Below are positions 1-11,128 of a DNA stretch of 64,000 nucleotides, one piece after another. The stretch's first letter is position 1. Each line of letters begins with the position of its first letter. The stretch is taken from assembly GCA_021234155.1 (NCBI GenBank), contig JAJEKV010000550.1, positions 62,001 through 126,000 on the forward strand, in the 5' to 3' direction. Origin of the DNA: Isoetes taiwanensis. Its lineage: Eukaryota; Streptophyta; Lycopodiopsida; Isoetales; Isoetaceae. The translations under genes and the position numbers were made by a program. The notes under the pieces are model-generated. The model worked only from the letters and a program-made list of their open reading frames with translations, was not told the origin of the DNA and searched no databases.

Positions 1-550
1 ACTATCTCCAATATGTAGCATAATAACAGGGGGTTTTCTTTGTGTTTTTGTACGTTTTTCACAAAGGTTTTCCTAAGATTTCATGGCGTATTCGAATGGA
101 TGTACTAATGCGTACATCTAGAGTGCATCATTTCTTAGTCGTTGATTTAGGTTTTTTTTTTCAATGGTCCAACATCCAAGGGCTCACAACAAGAGCCCTC
201 TTTTTATTTTAGGGGCTGAACATGCAAGCCTCGTGGATAGCATTTTAGGGCACGAAACTTGCAAATCTGCAACAACAAGCTGTGAACCATTTAAAGAGAT
301 CGTCGTTGGAGGAGAGAAGCTTCTTCATAAAAAATGGTGGCAGATTTTATAACAGGGCGTGTTGTGGGTCGGATTCAAGCAGGTCTCATAGAGCCTGATG
401 GTGGGAAGCTTCTAAGCAAACTACTCTTATATTCCAATCAGGTCAGGCTTCTGGGCGTATTCTTCTTTTACAAATCCAACTATGGCCAAAACCTTCTCTT
501 CTGGCCTTAAAGGCGAACTTTTGCACAACCAGAGATGTCGGGCAGACTGA

Positions 551-1344
551 ATCCAATATTTTTGTGCCCCCTCCGCCTCCTCGTCGTCCCACACCATCTG
601 TGCCAGAATATTCAAGACGTATGAATATGCAAAGGCGTTTCCTGTGCGTGTTAAGTCCGCCTGCGAAGATCGGCAGTCTGCACTTACTATTCGGATTATG
701 ATGGGCTTGAGCAAACACCAACGTAGCACCAAGGTTTTTCTCTTGTGGTTAATTTAGGGCTTTTCTTCTTTCTGGGGATTGAAATGCTCAAGATAGGAGC
801 TGTTGTATTCCAGGTTTTGCAGGCTCAAATTACGGATGAATTGGATCCCTTTTTCCTGTACTCATTGGAGGCAAATGAGGATGATTTCCAAAGCCTTAAA
901 GTAGAGCAATGCATTCTCGTCGATTTTTCAACATTTCCGCACAAATTTATCGAATTGCTGGAATATTGTATTAGATCTGGAAGCAATGATGCACCTAGGT
1001 CAGTTCATTCTTGAGTAATCTGCCTTGCAATTTTGTTATAAAGATGTGCATATCTTGGATGTGCATAAGCGTATTTTAAGTTATTCTATTTTTACCAGGA
1101 ATGTGAAACTATCCGTGCAAAGAGGGACAGCCTAAATATTGAGAAAAATGAGGTTTTTAAGCAGCTTCAACAACAGACTATTAAGCTCACTTCATTGGAA
1201 CAAGAAGTAAGAGCAAGTTCTCTTGGTTAGTAAGCCACTTGTGCCTTGTGTGTTCTGATTTTTATATTGGTTTCTCCAGGTTCAGGATAAAAGTGAGAGA
1301 ATCAGGAGCATATCTAAGCAGCTGGAGTCTGAAACATCTCAACG
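551..1344 (+). pseudogene. SAS6: SAS-6 centriole cartwheel protein, internally deleted gene fragment (copy 1)
   Basis: SAS-6 builds the ninefold cartwheel hub of centrioles and basal bodies; in plants it is needed only for flagellated sperm. Four exon-like pieces are readable. The first ends at 733 (AAG before GTTTTT) and encodes AFPVRVK and LTIRIMMGLSK, the start of the N-terminal head. The second, 814-998, has a good acceptor (attccag) and a donor (AG/GTCAGT). It encodes ITDELDPFFLYSLE, EDDFQSLKVEQ and FIELLEYCI, the conserved head core. Exons at 1,099-1,206 and 1,280-1,344 join in phase 0 and give a heptad-rich coiled coil. The second piece ends in phase 2, the third starts in phase 0, and only 100 bp separates them. 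The exons for the rest of the head domain (NxFKHLTHLSLK-type region) are therefore missing. No start codon was found in frame upstream, and a stop lies at 548-550. I call it a captured or deleted fragment, not a working gene. Confidence 0.75.
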
Positions 1345-1358
1345 GTATTTTGTTAAAA

Positions 1359-1550
1359 AAATACGGAATAAACAGACCGGAAATCCTGAGGGTTATGGTT
1401 TTGTTGAATTTTTAACCCATTCAGACTTATGTATCTAGCATTATTAACCCATTCAAACTTATAATGGAATGCCAATGCCAAATTGTCAACAACTTTTTGG
1501 GTTGAACTGGCCATCTTTTGGCATAGAGGACAGGCGTGGTGATTCCTACT
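1359..1550 (+). pseudogene. RBP45/RBP47-type RNA-binding protein fragment (copy 1)
   Basis: Immediately after the last SAS-6 exon the + strand reads IRNKQTGNPEGYGFVEF, then after a short disruption YNGMPMPNCQQL and LNWPSFGIEDRRGDS. This is the end of RRM1 and the linker to RRM2 of plant RBP45/RBP47/UBP1-like poly(A)/oligouridylate-binding proteins, which act on mRNA in the nucleus and stress granules. A stop (CTA/TAG region near 1,436) and loss of frame break it, and RRM2 is absent. It reads across without introns, so it could be retrocopied, but I see no poly(A). A better-preserved relative lies at 48,921-49,065. Confidence 0.65.
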
Positions 1551-4083
1551 GATTCAATCTTTAGGCCCCGTAGCAGCCAACTCCTGTGCCAATCCTATTG
1601 GCAAGTTCCATGCAGCAAAATGGAGTACCATTAGGATGGTGTCTTGCTGATGCAGACGATGTAGCCGCATTTTTTTCTCAAGTACCATAGAATGATGAGT
1701 GGTTGTATACAAGTTAGAATCAAATTGTTGATCTCATCATGCTATTTTTTTGTTCTGAAGCAGAGAAGCGTGATTCATGCACTTGTGTCTCCAAGGAGCT
1801 TCCATCTCTCACTCCCATCAATGTCCCACCTCACAAAAGGGATCTATGATGCTTGAGCGGTCTGAGAACTTGAAACCGCCATTTTGGGAACATTTATAAG
1901 ATAGCATTTGCACCATAAAGCTACCAGATGAATTATATCATATCTTGTTTTAATGCTAGATATTGGATGCCAATGCCGGTTAGGATTGCTATCTCTTTTG
2001 TATTGATGCTCCCTCTTTGTGGCAAAACAGGCTTGCATTGACACCAGCACATGTTACCATATGCAATAGCATATGCTTGACAATGTGCAGTTTACAATAG
2101 TTTACATGGTTCTTGTATTGCAATATTGAGATTACAGATAATGAATATAATGACTACATAAAATGTACTCAATAGTTGTTTGCAATGGAAATAATTTGTT
2201 TGTCTTGATGTTATTATGCTTTTTAGTAATTAATATTTAGGCCCATAAAATTTACTTATGTTTGCTTTAGTTAGGGCCCGAAGGGCCCAAAATTTTTTTT
2301 AATATAACAATCAACACACAACTACCATTAACATTATTAACACAAACCATTGCATTTAACACATTTGAATTAAAATCCCCCTTAAACCCCCTTTGGTTTG
2401 GGTGCATATTCACACGGGGGTTACGTAGGGCAGCGAGAGCTCTATATATTTACTATACATGTACAAAATTAACACCATTAAGTACATTCTCTCAAACCTT
2501 ATAGTATTTTGCAAACCTTAATATACAGTATACAAAAACTTGTACATGCATACCCCACAAACGAGGATCGCTATGTACGGTCCAGATCTTGGAATAAAGG
2601 GCAAATATGCCCATCTGAAACTTAATCATAACCTGTGTCACCTATTTTCTACATGCACGAATTTTGTTACTAGTTTGAACATGTGCTCATTATTTAACTG
2701 TGGCCACTGCTCCCAACCTTTCAAACTGGATAACATGAAAGTAGAACTACCGAAATTCCAGCAAAAAACAGGCCTGTCTCTAGTCATATGTCTTGGATTT
2801 TATCAATCAAGATACCATGTGCCATTTCAAGCTTTAAACTGTATGTTTTACTTGTTTGTATAATAAATACGGATCATCCATATTTCTAAATATAGTCATT
2901 AACTGGTCGTACTTTCTGTGTAAGAAACATGGAGTATGCAGATAAACAGTGCTGTTATCAAAAATACAGTATGAAATGAAAACTACTCCTACGATGTTTT
3001 TATGAAAATACAAGCTTCCACATGTCACTATCTCATTGTTTGGGTTATCAAACAAACCACATATCCAATAGTTCAATGTACTGCCACAAACAGGCCATAG
3101 GTTACAGATAAAAACATGGGGAAAAAAAAGGAAACTTGTAGTCTTTGCTATCGAAGCTTGAGGGGATTATCCATAGTTTAATGTAGAGTCATCAAGTGGA
3201 CATGAGTTCAGCATACAAAATAGTGAGTATACAGATATACATTGCTACTATCATAAATACAACATGAAATGACAGCTTCTCATACAATGTTCTCATGAAA
3301 ATTAACGTCTCCACATGTCACATTCTCATTGTTTGGATGTATTGCCATTAGCTGTCTATAAGTTCTGCAATAGAGGGGGGGAAAAAATGCAGACTTGCAG
3401 TACTGCTACCAGACTATCAGCAAAATAAAAACTATAATCTCATTGAGTTCGTATTATGGATCATGTCCCTATATTCTCAAAACTCAGATTTCAACTGTAA
3501 TAACAAGACTAAGGTAAGTAGCTCTTCCCTTAGTGCTCAGATACGTATCAGCTTCTCTATTGTGCGTAATCTTAGAACTCCATAATTGTGATCCATGTTT
3601 CCAGCCATAACTTGAACTTGAAAATAAAAAAAGCAACAATAGGAAGAGAAACCGGTACCTGCAGCCAAACAACACAACATTAGCATAAGAATGGTAATGA
3701 GTGAGGGGCCAAAAGGTACATTAGGTTTCTCAGCTTATCGCTGGTCACCTATTGTAGCCCTTTTTACCCTCAATTCAGTACCCGGCCAGAAAGGTTAAAA
3801 CTTAAACAAGATACAACTGTAATATCCATATACTCTTCAAGCATGAAGTTAGTATTTATCGAATACATGTACTGCCACTTACAAAACATAACTGTTATAC
3901 CACAGCAGTGAGTCCCCTCTTGACAATTGTCTATAGTCCAGAAATGGTTAATTTAAAAGGCATGAAGATAGCGTGAAGAGCCACTATCAGAAAGACTAAT
4001 TAAATTACCCCTTTAAATCCAGTTTTACTATGCTAGAACTTAGCAGTAAGCTATCATAACATTTATTTATAAACACTGCTGAT
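1551..4083. other. Non-coding stretch with transposon-like segment
   Basis: No supportable gene. 1,751-1,850 on + reads an open stretch with PSLTPINVPPHKRDL that stops at 1,850; it could be a terminal exon but I do not recognise it. From about 2,027 to 2,600 the sequence matches 49,065-49,690 in the third partial copy. That part includes a gggcccgaagggccc palindrome near 2,274 and one arm of the foldback described at 49,403. 2,870-3,080 and 3,190-3,400 look like a diverged internal repeat: both carry the motif gaaatgacagcttctc or close variants and a catgtcac...tctcattgttt string. Confidence 0.5.
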
Positions 4084-4448
4084 TCAAACCTGAAAGTCCT
4101 CGAGTTCACTTTCATTGCCATCATCTTGTGTGTCTGGGATATTATCCCTGAAGTTGGAGCCTGCAAATTTGCTTCCTTCACCATTTGTTCTGCCCATGTA
4201 TTTCTGCTTATTAGCTCCAGATCCTTGATAGCTTTGCCATGGGCGTTTACCACCAGAGTGAGCATCAGCCTCCATATCTGTTATCTCAAGACGGGCCTTG
4301 AATTCGGCAGCCAGCCACCCCTCTTCTAGAGCTTCTTCAGCGTTAGGGCTAATAGGATACCCATCAGAATCGTATTCATCCATTTGCTCAAACATTCTGT
4401 AGTTATAGTGGTGATTCATAGGGCATTTATTCCCGCCCATTAACTGTC
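4084..4448 (-). CDS. Unidentified acidic, Gly/Asn-rich exon (copy 1)
   Basis: On the minus strand a 359-nt exon can be drawn from 4,448 (after acceptor atatcattgtag) to 4,090 (donor CAG/GTTTGA), or it can read through to a stop at 4,084. It encodes KCPMNHHYNYRMF, DEYDSDGYPISPNAEEALEE, GWLAAEFKARLE, a basic/Gly segment and an acidic tail DTQDDGNESELEDF. Composition and conserved-looking words suggest real coding sequence. A neighbouring minus-strand segment at about 4,536-4,640 reads HWLRLEVRYPDIKVAAAING and may be another exon of the same gene, but the phases do not join simply. I do not recognise the family. The equivalent in copy 2 (37,733-38,096) is riddled with CAG/CTG-centred changes. 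Confidence 0.4.
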
Positions 4449-4649
4449 CTACAATGATATCAATCTTCAGATTCAAGCATGTAAACTATTCAATCACAGG
4501 TCTCGGACCCAACTTATAGCTTGCCGACTGCATACCATATCTACGAATTCAGAGCCGTTTATAGCAGCTGCTACCTTTATGTCAGGGTATCTTACCTCGA
4601 GTCGCAACCAGTGTATGGCAAAGTATTTCAAATGAATGGAAAAATTTCC

Positions 4650-7290
4650 TTCTAGTCTCAGGATGAACAGGCATCTGCAGATTTGAATGGGACTTATCCT
4701 ACTAACAAAATTTTGGTTCGAAAAATTGCCTTTAATCTCATAAACAAAAGGACACTAAAACAAATTTGTAGCCTACAAAGAAACCGCAATATAGTATTAA
4801 ATTGTAGCAAAAATAATATAAATAGATCACGTTCCTAGGAAAATGCGCCTCTAATGAGTAATATTTCGTCAATGAGTAGCAGCTTACTGCAGCAAAGTTA
4901 AAAGTCTTCCATATTAGCTCCCTCTAATGAGATGTGAAGTGTCCATGTGGAACTTGTTCCTTGGTTCCTGAACTTATTCTTTACTAACCAACTATATTAA
5001 AAACTCCTATAACTTATTTTTTGTACCAGAAAAAATCCTACCTATATAAAAATGAATCGGAAAAATCCTTATACGCCTCTTTTTTGACCGGCCGTATATC
5101 CTACTATATTTCAAGTGAATCGGAAAATCATTTTTTGAACCGGAAATTCTGTGAAGCGCCTAGGACTTTGCCACACATAGGTCGCAACCCTTGTACCCAG
5201 AATGGACGTTTAGCACCCTGCGGCTCTACTTCTTTGGCGCTCAATCAGGCTCCATAGGCGTGGACCAGACCATACTCGTGTATAGCCTATCCATGGTTTC
5301 CATGCCATTGCCCTAAACCCTTGATCACGATATTTTGTGTAGATAAATATAAAAGTCACTTTGTTTGCTAAAAACTTAATACCCTAGTGCAATACATCCA
5401 TTGTGTACCAATAATTAGAGCCACTTATCCTATGCCACCTGGCCATTTAAGTTACAAATATACGGTCCAGTTATTTAGTAAACACTATACTGCAGACCAC
5501 AATATAGTTGTGCATTCCCCTTGGTTTATGAAAGAATCAATCCATATAACTCAGTTTTAAACCCCTAGAGCCATGGTTCACTAATAGCCAGCATGCCTAT
5601 GCCTATGTACAGCTCTCATGCATGCATAAATAAAACCACAAGAGTAATGGTATTATATAAAAAAAAAAAAACTAGCAAAAAGGCACGCCAAAGGCCATAA
5701 AAGATAAAGGCGCGGCAAAATTAAGGCAAGGGAATTGGATAGGAAAAAATTATTGAATTATCTTTGTATTAGGGCAAAATTGTATTGAAATGTATTGTCC
5801 ATTGTTGAAATAGCATGTGTTGTTTGGATAGTTTAAATGATGCCCCTGCTGCCATTTTGAGATTTGGTTTTGATTTGTGTTGTTTGTACCTAGTTGATAA
5901 GTTTCTTGTTTTCTTTATCGTTGGTTTTATTTTACCTGCGGCATTGTTAGTTGTATTAGAGTTGTTTTGTGATGTAGATGTTTTTGTTTTTTCCTTTTTC
6001 TTTAGTTTATCTTAATAAATATAATATCTTAATAAATATGAAGTCAATTATTGGTAGTCTTTAATAAACCATAAAATGCGACTCTATACACCGCTAAATT
6101 CCCATCAAATGCCTATAGATGACCTTTAATGACTCCCACAAAATGTCCAATAAATGGAATAGCCCCAAGAAAAAAATTCCAAGGCTTTTTTTTCTACCCT
6201 TCATTGTAAGAAGATTGGCTTGTAATAGCTTCATTAGTTTGAAAAGTAATAGTAATTGTACTATAGATGGAGGTAGCAACTAAGTTGCATTGGCATAAGT
6301 TGTTTTGGCATATATTGAAGAAGCTAGTTTTTCATATGGGATGGGCATCATCATGCTTTAGGTTCTTCATATCTCCAACTTATATTTCAAGTACGTTCTC
6401 ACCTTAGTATCTCCAATGTATACTTGAAGATCAAATTGATGTTCAATTTCCTTTGACCGAGAAAAATAAGCTTCTTCTTGATGCTCATTATTGAATAAAT
6501 CTTGAACCTTCAATTTTCTTCCGGAAGAACCAAAAGAACCATTTAATTGTTACTTTTTGTCTTTCATGAATGGGAACACAAATGTTAATTCTGGAACCAA
6601 CATTTTAATAAGCTATTGTGATAAAGAGGCCAACAAGAAAATGGGATATATCTATATTGAACTTGCCAAGAGACATCAATGTTTGTTGTATGTTGTATGC
6701 TATCTTTCGAATTGAGCCCAAACTTATGTGTGCCCCCAGTGGTACAGTGGCATGGCATTTCACCATCATAAAGTCGCGAACTCATTATGCATGGAACATG
6801 TTGTGGAGATGTTTCGGCACGGCATTCACCATCATAAAGTCGCGAACTCATTATGCATGGAACATGTTGTGGAGATGTTTCATCCTTGTGTAAACTAATG
6901 CTTTTTTAAATCTTAATGATTAAGTAATATTAAATGTTTAATGGTGCGTGGTTAACACCAAAATGGTTTGATCGTGTGACCCATCTAAAAAGATATTCTG
7001 CACCAATATCTTTCGAGGCATAGCCAATCCCGTATGGATTAAGAATATGTGAGAATCGCTTCAAAGACTTTGTTACGCTAGATCCACAAAGACTATATAT
7101 GCAAAGAAGAACCAAGAAATACTTGTCCAAACAATTTGGTCGGGTTCAACCGGCATTTGCTCGGTTAAATTATTTCTTTATGCAAATGTCATACGATTGA
7201 AAAGATCGATTAATCGAGCATAATATGACATTATTATTGTTCATGTACAATGCATGAATGATAGTAAAGTAGTGACAACCTTCATCCGCT
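4650..7290. other. AT-rich non-coding stretch of the duplicated block
   Basis: No supportable gene. 5,815-6,060 is T/A-rich with an open but low-complexity frame. A 13-base A run lies near 5,660. The only internal structure noted is the 66-bp tandem pair at 6,761-6,881. Copy 2 equivalents are 38,320-40,940. Confidence 0.5.
6761..6881. repeat. 66-bp tandem duplication
   Basis: Two adjacent units, 6,761-6,826 and 6,827-6,881, begin caccatcataaagtcgcgaa and end gttgtggagatgtttc. The same pair is present in copy 2 at about 40,408-40,530, so it predates the large duplication. No coding role is evident. Confidence 0.85.
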
Positions 7291-7299
7291 AGTCCTACA

Positions 7300-7890
7300 T
7301 AACTATATGCGGTTAGAATAGAAATAAAAGCAAATTGGCCGATATGCATGCTTTTTTTTGCATCTTCCGAACAAAGCTACTAACTTCTTTAGCACTCCCA
7401 TGTTGTGCATAACCATTGCATTCAAGAAACAAATTCCACGGAACGCATGTTCTCAAATACATCTTTGAGCATCTTTCATCTCGCCACCCTTCATATACAT
7501 CACAATAAGTGCATTTCGAATATCATTGTCCAAGTCTAGACACCTTCTCTAGAGCATTATGAATAGACTTACCCAAGTCAAGAGTTCTTTTAGTAGTGCA
7601 TGAGGTGAAAATGCTACGATATGTTACCTTCTGTGGTGTAAATCCTTGTCCTTGCATTGTTTTACAGAGCTCAAAAGCATCCCCATATTTGGAAAGGCAA
7701 TAGCACTGAACACTTGAGAGGCATCATTAAAATTCCCAGATTTGGAATGCATGGTGACAAGTGCAGATGCCACATAAGTGTCCAAGTGGACTCCAGCAGG
7801 AATGACATAAGCATGAGCAGATTTACTACTTGAAACTTTGGTTTGCCCCCTTCCACCTGCAAATTGAAGAAAAGGTAACGACACCACACA
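7300..7890 (-). pseudogene. Broken PPR gene (copy 1)
   Basis: Minus-strand pieces in more than one frame spell PPR motifs of the PLS type. From 7,887 downward: KSAHAYVIPAGVHLDTYVAS, ALVTMHSKSGNFNDASQVF, then after frame loss segments equivalent to GKSIHNALEKAGLDLDNDI, IVMYMKGG and ECNGYAQHGSAK. This order (L, S, P motifs with a (M)Y.KGG core) is that of organelle RNA-binding PPR proteins. Frameshifts and stops prevent a continuous protein. An upstream acceptor-like ttcttcaatttgcag at about 7,860-7,875 could mark an exon start. Copy 2 (40,951-41,548) preserves a 93-codon piece that is interrupted here, so some breaks may be sequence errors. Confidence 0.65.
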
Positions 7891-7899
7891 CAGGGCAAA

Positions 7900-10310
7900 A
7901 TCAAGTCTTACAATTGAGCTTACGCTTCAACTTACAATTTAGGATGAAGTTTCTCTACAGGGACAAGCTTCACTTGTAACATTGATCCAAACATAAGATA
8001 ATTGTGCATGCATTCAGTGAAAATAGCAGCCACCTGCATGAGTCAAATCTGAACATTATAAATTGAGAAGCAAAGACAAGTTTTAGCGCCATTGACAGCA
8101 AGACAACATACAAGAATATCCAACTCCTTCTCATTGAATGCTTGTAAAGATCATTGTCTGCCACCATAGTAGCAAGACATGAGAGACTTTTATGTTGGAG
8201 GAAAAAAATATTAGGGCATATTTAAGCCAAACACCATCTCTGATGTTGTTAAAGCCCCTATTAACCTTCTTATAATTTTTATTGTTGAAATGTCAATACC
8301 ATGGCTCAAAATGTGGTGAGACTTGTCTACTTATTCAGCCTTTCCTAGAATCTGCTTTTAACGAGAATGGAGGCAAATGCTTATAACAGATTATGAAGGA
8401 TATGCAAAGCATACCAAGTAGCCATTTGAGTAACTAAAATCAGACTGCTGTTTACAAAAGATTGAAAGGCATACAGAGCATATAAATCCCATGTCAATAG
8501 TCTTCTTATGACAAAGACATCTGTACAAATGGTTAAACTTTCAGCATGGCATACCCTAGATGAGAACCACGAGAATATCGCATTAAATTGGAGGTACATA
8601 CGATGCAACGGAAGTCAACGCTTCAGTAAGTTGAGGGAAGCTGGAAAAATCTACGAGAATAGAGGTCCCCCGGCAAGTACCATCTCGCAATCATAGTAAA
8701 AACTTTCACCGACATTGTATGCAACATTGTAGGTTGTTTTACAATCTATCTGTTGCTCTAATGTTGCATAGAATTTTCCTAGTCTTCAGCCGTGGGCCAG
8801 CTAGTATGTGTGTCGAGCATCAAAGAACCAGATAGTGATTGAAAGACTATACAATTTCATTGGGAAGGAAAAGGTACATTGTCTCGGCCCGGACCTCTCT
8901 ATAGCATTCATTTTAATCGTGGCAGCGGTCAATTGCAAGCTAGCGTGTTGAAGGAACTGTCTAAATAATATCTTGTGATCTTATCCCGAAATGCTTGAAA
9001 TTGGTTGAGTACAACCAAACAAAATGACAATAAAATCTTAGAAGAAAAACTTACTTTTAAAAGGATTAGAAGCTTACCTCAAGATCTTTGAAAGCAGACC
9101 ATCAAATTGTGAGGGTTTCATGTGTATTCCTCCAAAGTGATATGTCTTTGCTGAGCGGTTGCCCAACTAAAGTACATAAATTTGATATCCAATGCTCATT
9201 CTTTGCGATGTTACTGATTACTCTTTAAAAAAGGATGATTGTTGAATTCCAACCATACATGAATCAATAGGAATCAAAACATAAAAATTTTATTTAGAAA
9301 CATGTGGACAACTACTAAATTAACTACTAACTACAAAGGTTATCTCGGACACACCATGGAACGAATTGGTGAGAAGATTGCATTCATAACGGCAATGTAC
9401 CTATAAGTTCCCACATGCCTTGTATTGGATTAAGTACACTAAATTGCAATTAATGGGAGCTATTGCTTACGGTCGAGGGGCATCGGGGGGAACCCCAGAA
9501 GCATAGTATCCGCAAAAAAACAAGTCCGTGGCGTTTTCAAAGCATGCATATGCTTTCTAGACGTAAATAATATAGGAGAATCTTACCCTTGGACGAGGAT
9601 GCAATGCATGGGTTCTTAACTTCCCCTTATACATAGCGAGTGCCATTGACAAAGCACGAGAAAGAAGTGAGAACATTTTTCCCCAACTAGCTTTTTACGT
9701 ATCTTTGCAATGAACTCCTTCAATTTCTCCAGAATCTTCGTGTTTGCTTTTGCTCTTTAAATCTTCAAAAGAATCATATAAGAATGCACTGAAGCATTTT
9801 CTGCAGTGGTCAGCAATTGGATGAAAGTAATAAGGTCGAAATAATAAATGGCGTAAAATACCAGGAATTGCCGCCCATGACAATTGCCACAATCTCGTTC
9901 ATGTGATTCAAAAGTGAAATTGCATTCACAAAGGACAGTGTCTGCAATGACAACAAACTGGTTGGTGCTATCCAATTTTAGTGTAGCTCAAGAAGGGCCT
10001 TGATAATTGAAATCCCGCATGGCATCAATTTTAAAAAACACCTGATGTTGCAGAAAGGTCGATGGAAGAAGCCCTTCTAGAATCGACGGAAAGAAGCTGT
10101 CTCACGAAGTTAAAACAAAACCCTAGCGAATGAATATCTTTCAATATCTCCGTGTCAAATTTCGGGTCATTTCTAATTTTTCTAGCCATCGATTTAGAAA
10201 AAAAAGGATCTAAGGATGTAGCTTATGCCACCTCACATTTTGCTGATTTGGAACTGCTACGTGGATAGCTTAGAATTGCAAGGAGGGTTGCACGCTTGGT
10301 TAGGCTGGCG
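7900..10310. other. Non-coding or unrecognised stretch of the duplicated block
   Basis: No gene I can name. Minus-strand 9,757-9,975 encodes a Cys-rich piece (VLCECNFTFESHERDCGNCH) with a possible donor (CTG/GTATTT), and 9,695-9,830 follows a possible acceptor (gaccactgcag). These may be two exons of an unknown gene. They are nearly identical in copy 2 (43,360-43,632). Between 8,570 and 9,690 this copy carries the CAG/CTG-centred alterations described in the findings. Confidence 0.4.
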
Positions 10311-10314
10311 TGCC

Positions 10315-10342
<28 letters not shown>
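10315..10342. repeat. Poly(A) microsatellite
   Basis: A run of about 28 A follows ggcgtgcc. The copy 2 counterpart at 43,973-43,998 is slightly shorter. No retroelement body with a matching 3' end was recognised directly upstream, so I annotate only the tract. Confidence 0.9.
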
Positions 10343-10347
<5 letters not shown>

Positions 10348-11128
10348 AAAAAAAAAAACCTTAAACCTGTTCAAACAGACTTTTTACCTTTCCAAGACCT
10401 TTTGCAAAGACCTTTTTAAGGTACAATTAGCAGCCCTAAGTTTAAAACATGTGTATTTCAACTTAGGCCATAACATGGTTACGGATTCAACAATTTCACA
10501 ATTAGTATATTTGAACTTAAAACCGACATTAATGTCAAAGAAACTTGTTTTATCAAAGTGGTCACATTACATGAGAAGATTCCTGGTATTCGAAATAGAG
10601 ATCAGAATATTTCCAGAATATTTCCATTAAACTTACTGCAATAACTAGCAGGCCATATGAAATAAGAATGTACAGCCCTTCAAGAATTAAAAATTCTAGA
10701 TTTCAACGTATCTCAGCAAAGAACTTCCTTTATCATGTCTTGTAAGCTTATCCAAATTTGAAATAATTTGAACGAACATACACAGGAGCAAGAAATCCCG
10801 TTACTTGCAGTGAAACCAGAGGACAGTTAGCCTAAGAAGGGTAAGAGCCTAAGTCACTAGCAGGTAAGCTACGGATCTCTTGGGCTCATCGCCCTTCACC
10901 TTGCATGTTTGTAAAACAAATGCAGGTAGGTCCAATCATGTAACAAGCATCAGCAAGAGCATACTGTGTTTATAGCCATTATTACCATTTAGGCATAAAG
11001 CAATAGAGGAAAAGGGAAAAGGACATCAAAATGATCAAGTTCCAGACCTGCTCAGTAATTAGAATTTCCATAAAGCCAATGTGTAGTAGTTCTAGAATTT
11101 CATTTTTCTAAGCATATGTGAATAACGA

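Larger units (their letters stand above)
1..11115 (+). repeat. Segmental duplication, copy 1 (left end beyond window)
   Basis: The window opens inside a block that recurs in the same orientation from 33,659. The first shared bases are actatctccaatatgtagc. Co-linearity runs to 11,115, where this copy continues atgtgaataac and the other continues tcctccaattt. The block holds SAS-6, RBP45/47 and PPR fragments plus an unidentified minus-strand exon. Stretches such as 9,720-11,110 are nearly identical between copies. Others, such as 340-5,200 and 8,570-9,690, differ at many sites, nearly all at CAG or CTG. The left boundary cannot be seen. It may be a true recent duplication or a false duplication made during assembly. 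Confidence 0.95.

Noticed and set aside
164-352. 62-codon + strand frame MVQHPRAHN... as a gene
   Set aside because: Low-complexity surroundings and no motif; the frame is lost in copy 2.
427-732. Minus-strand frames at 427-732 and 443-721
   Set aside because: They lie opposite the first SAS-6 exon piece and are shadows of it.
1-2600. Helitron identity for the duplicated block and the 46,901 insertion
   Set aside because: Gene capture fits, but I found no 5' TC / 3' CTRR with hairpin and no Rep/helicase sequence. Left as an untyped element.
5815-6015. Hydrophobic 66-codon + frame as a small membrane protein
   Set aside because: T-rich DNA gives Phe/Leu/Val runs by chance. No homology or start context was seen.
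10225-10630. Lys-rich + strand frames around the poly(A) run
   Set aside because: Lysines come from the A tract; the rest has no protein-like character.
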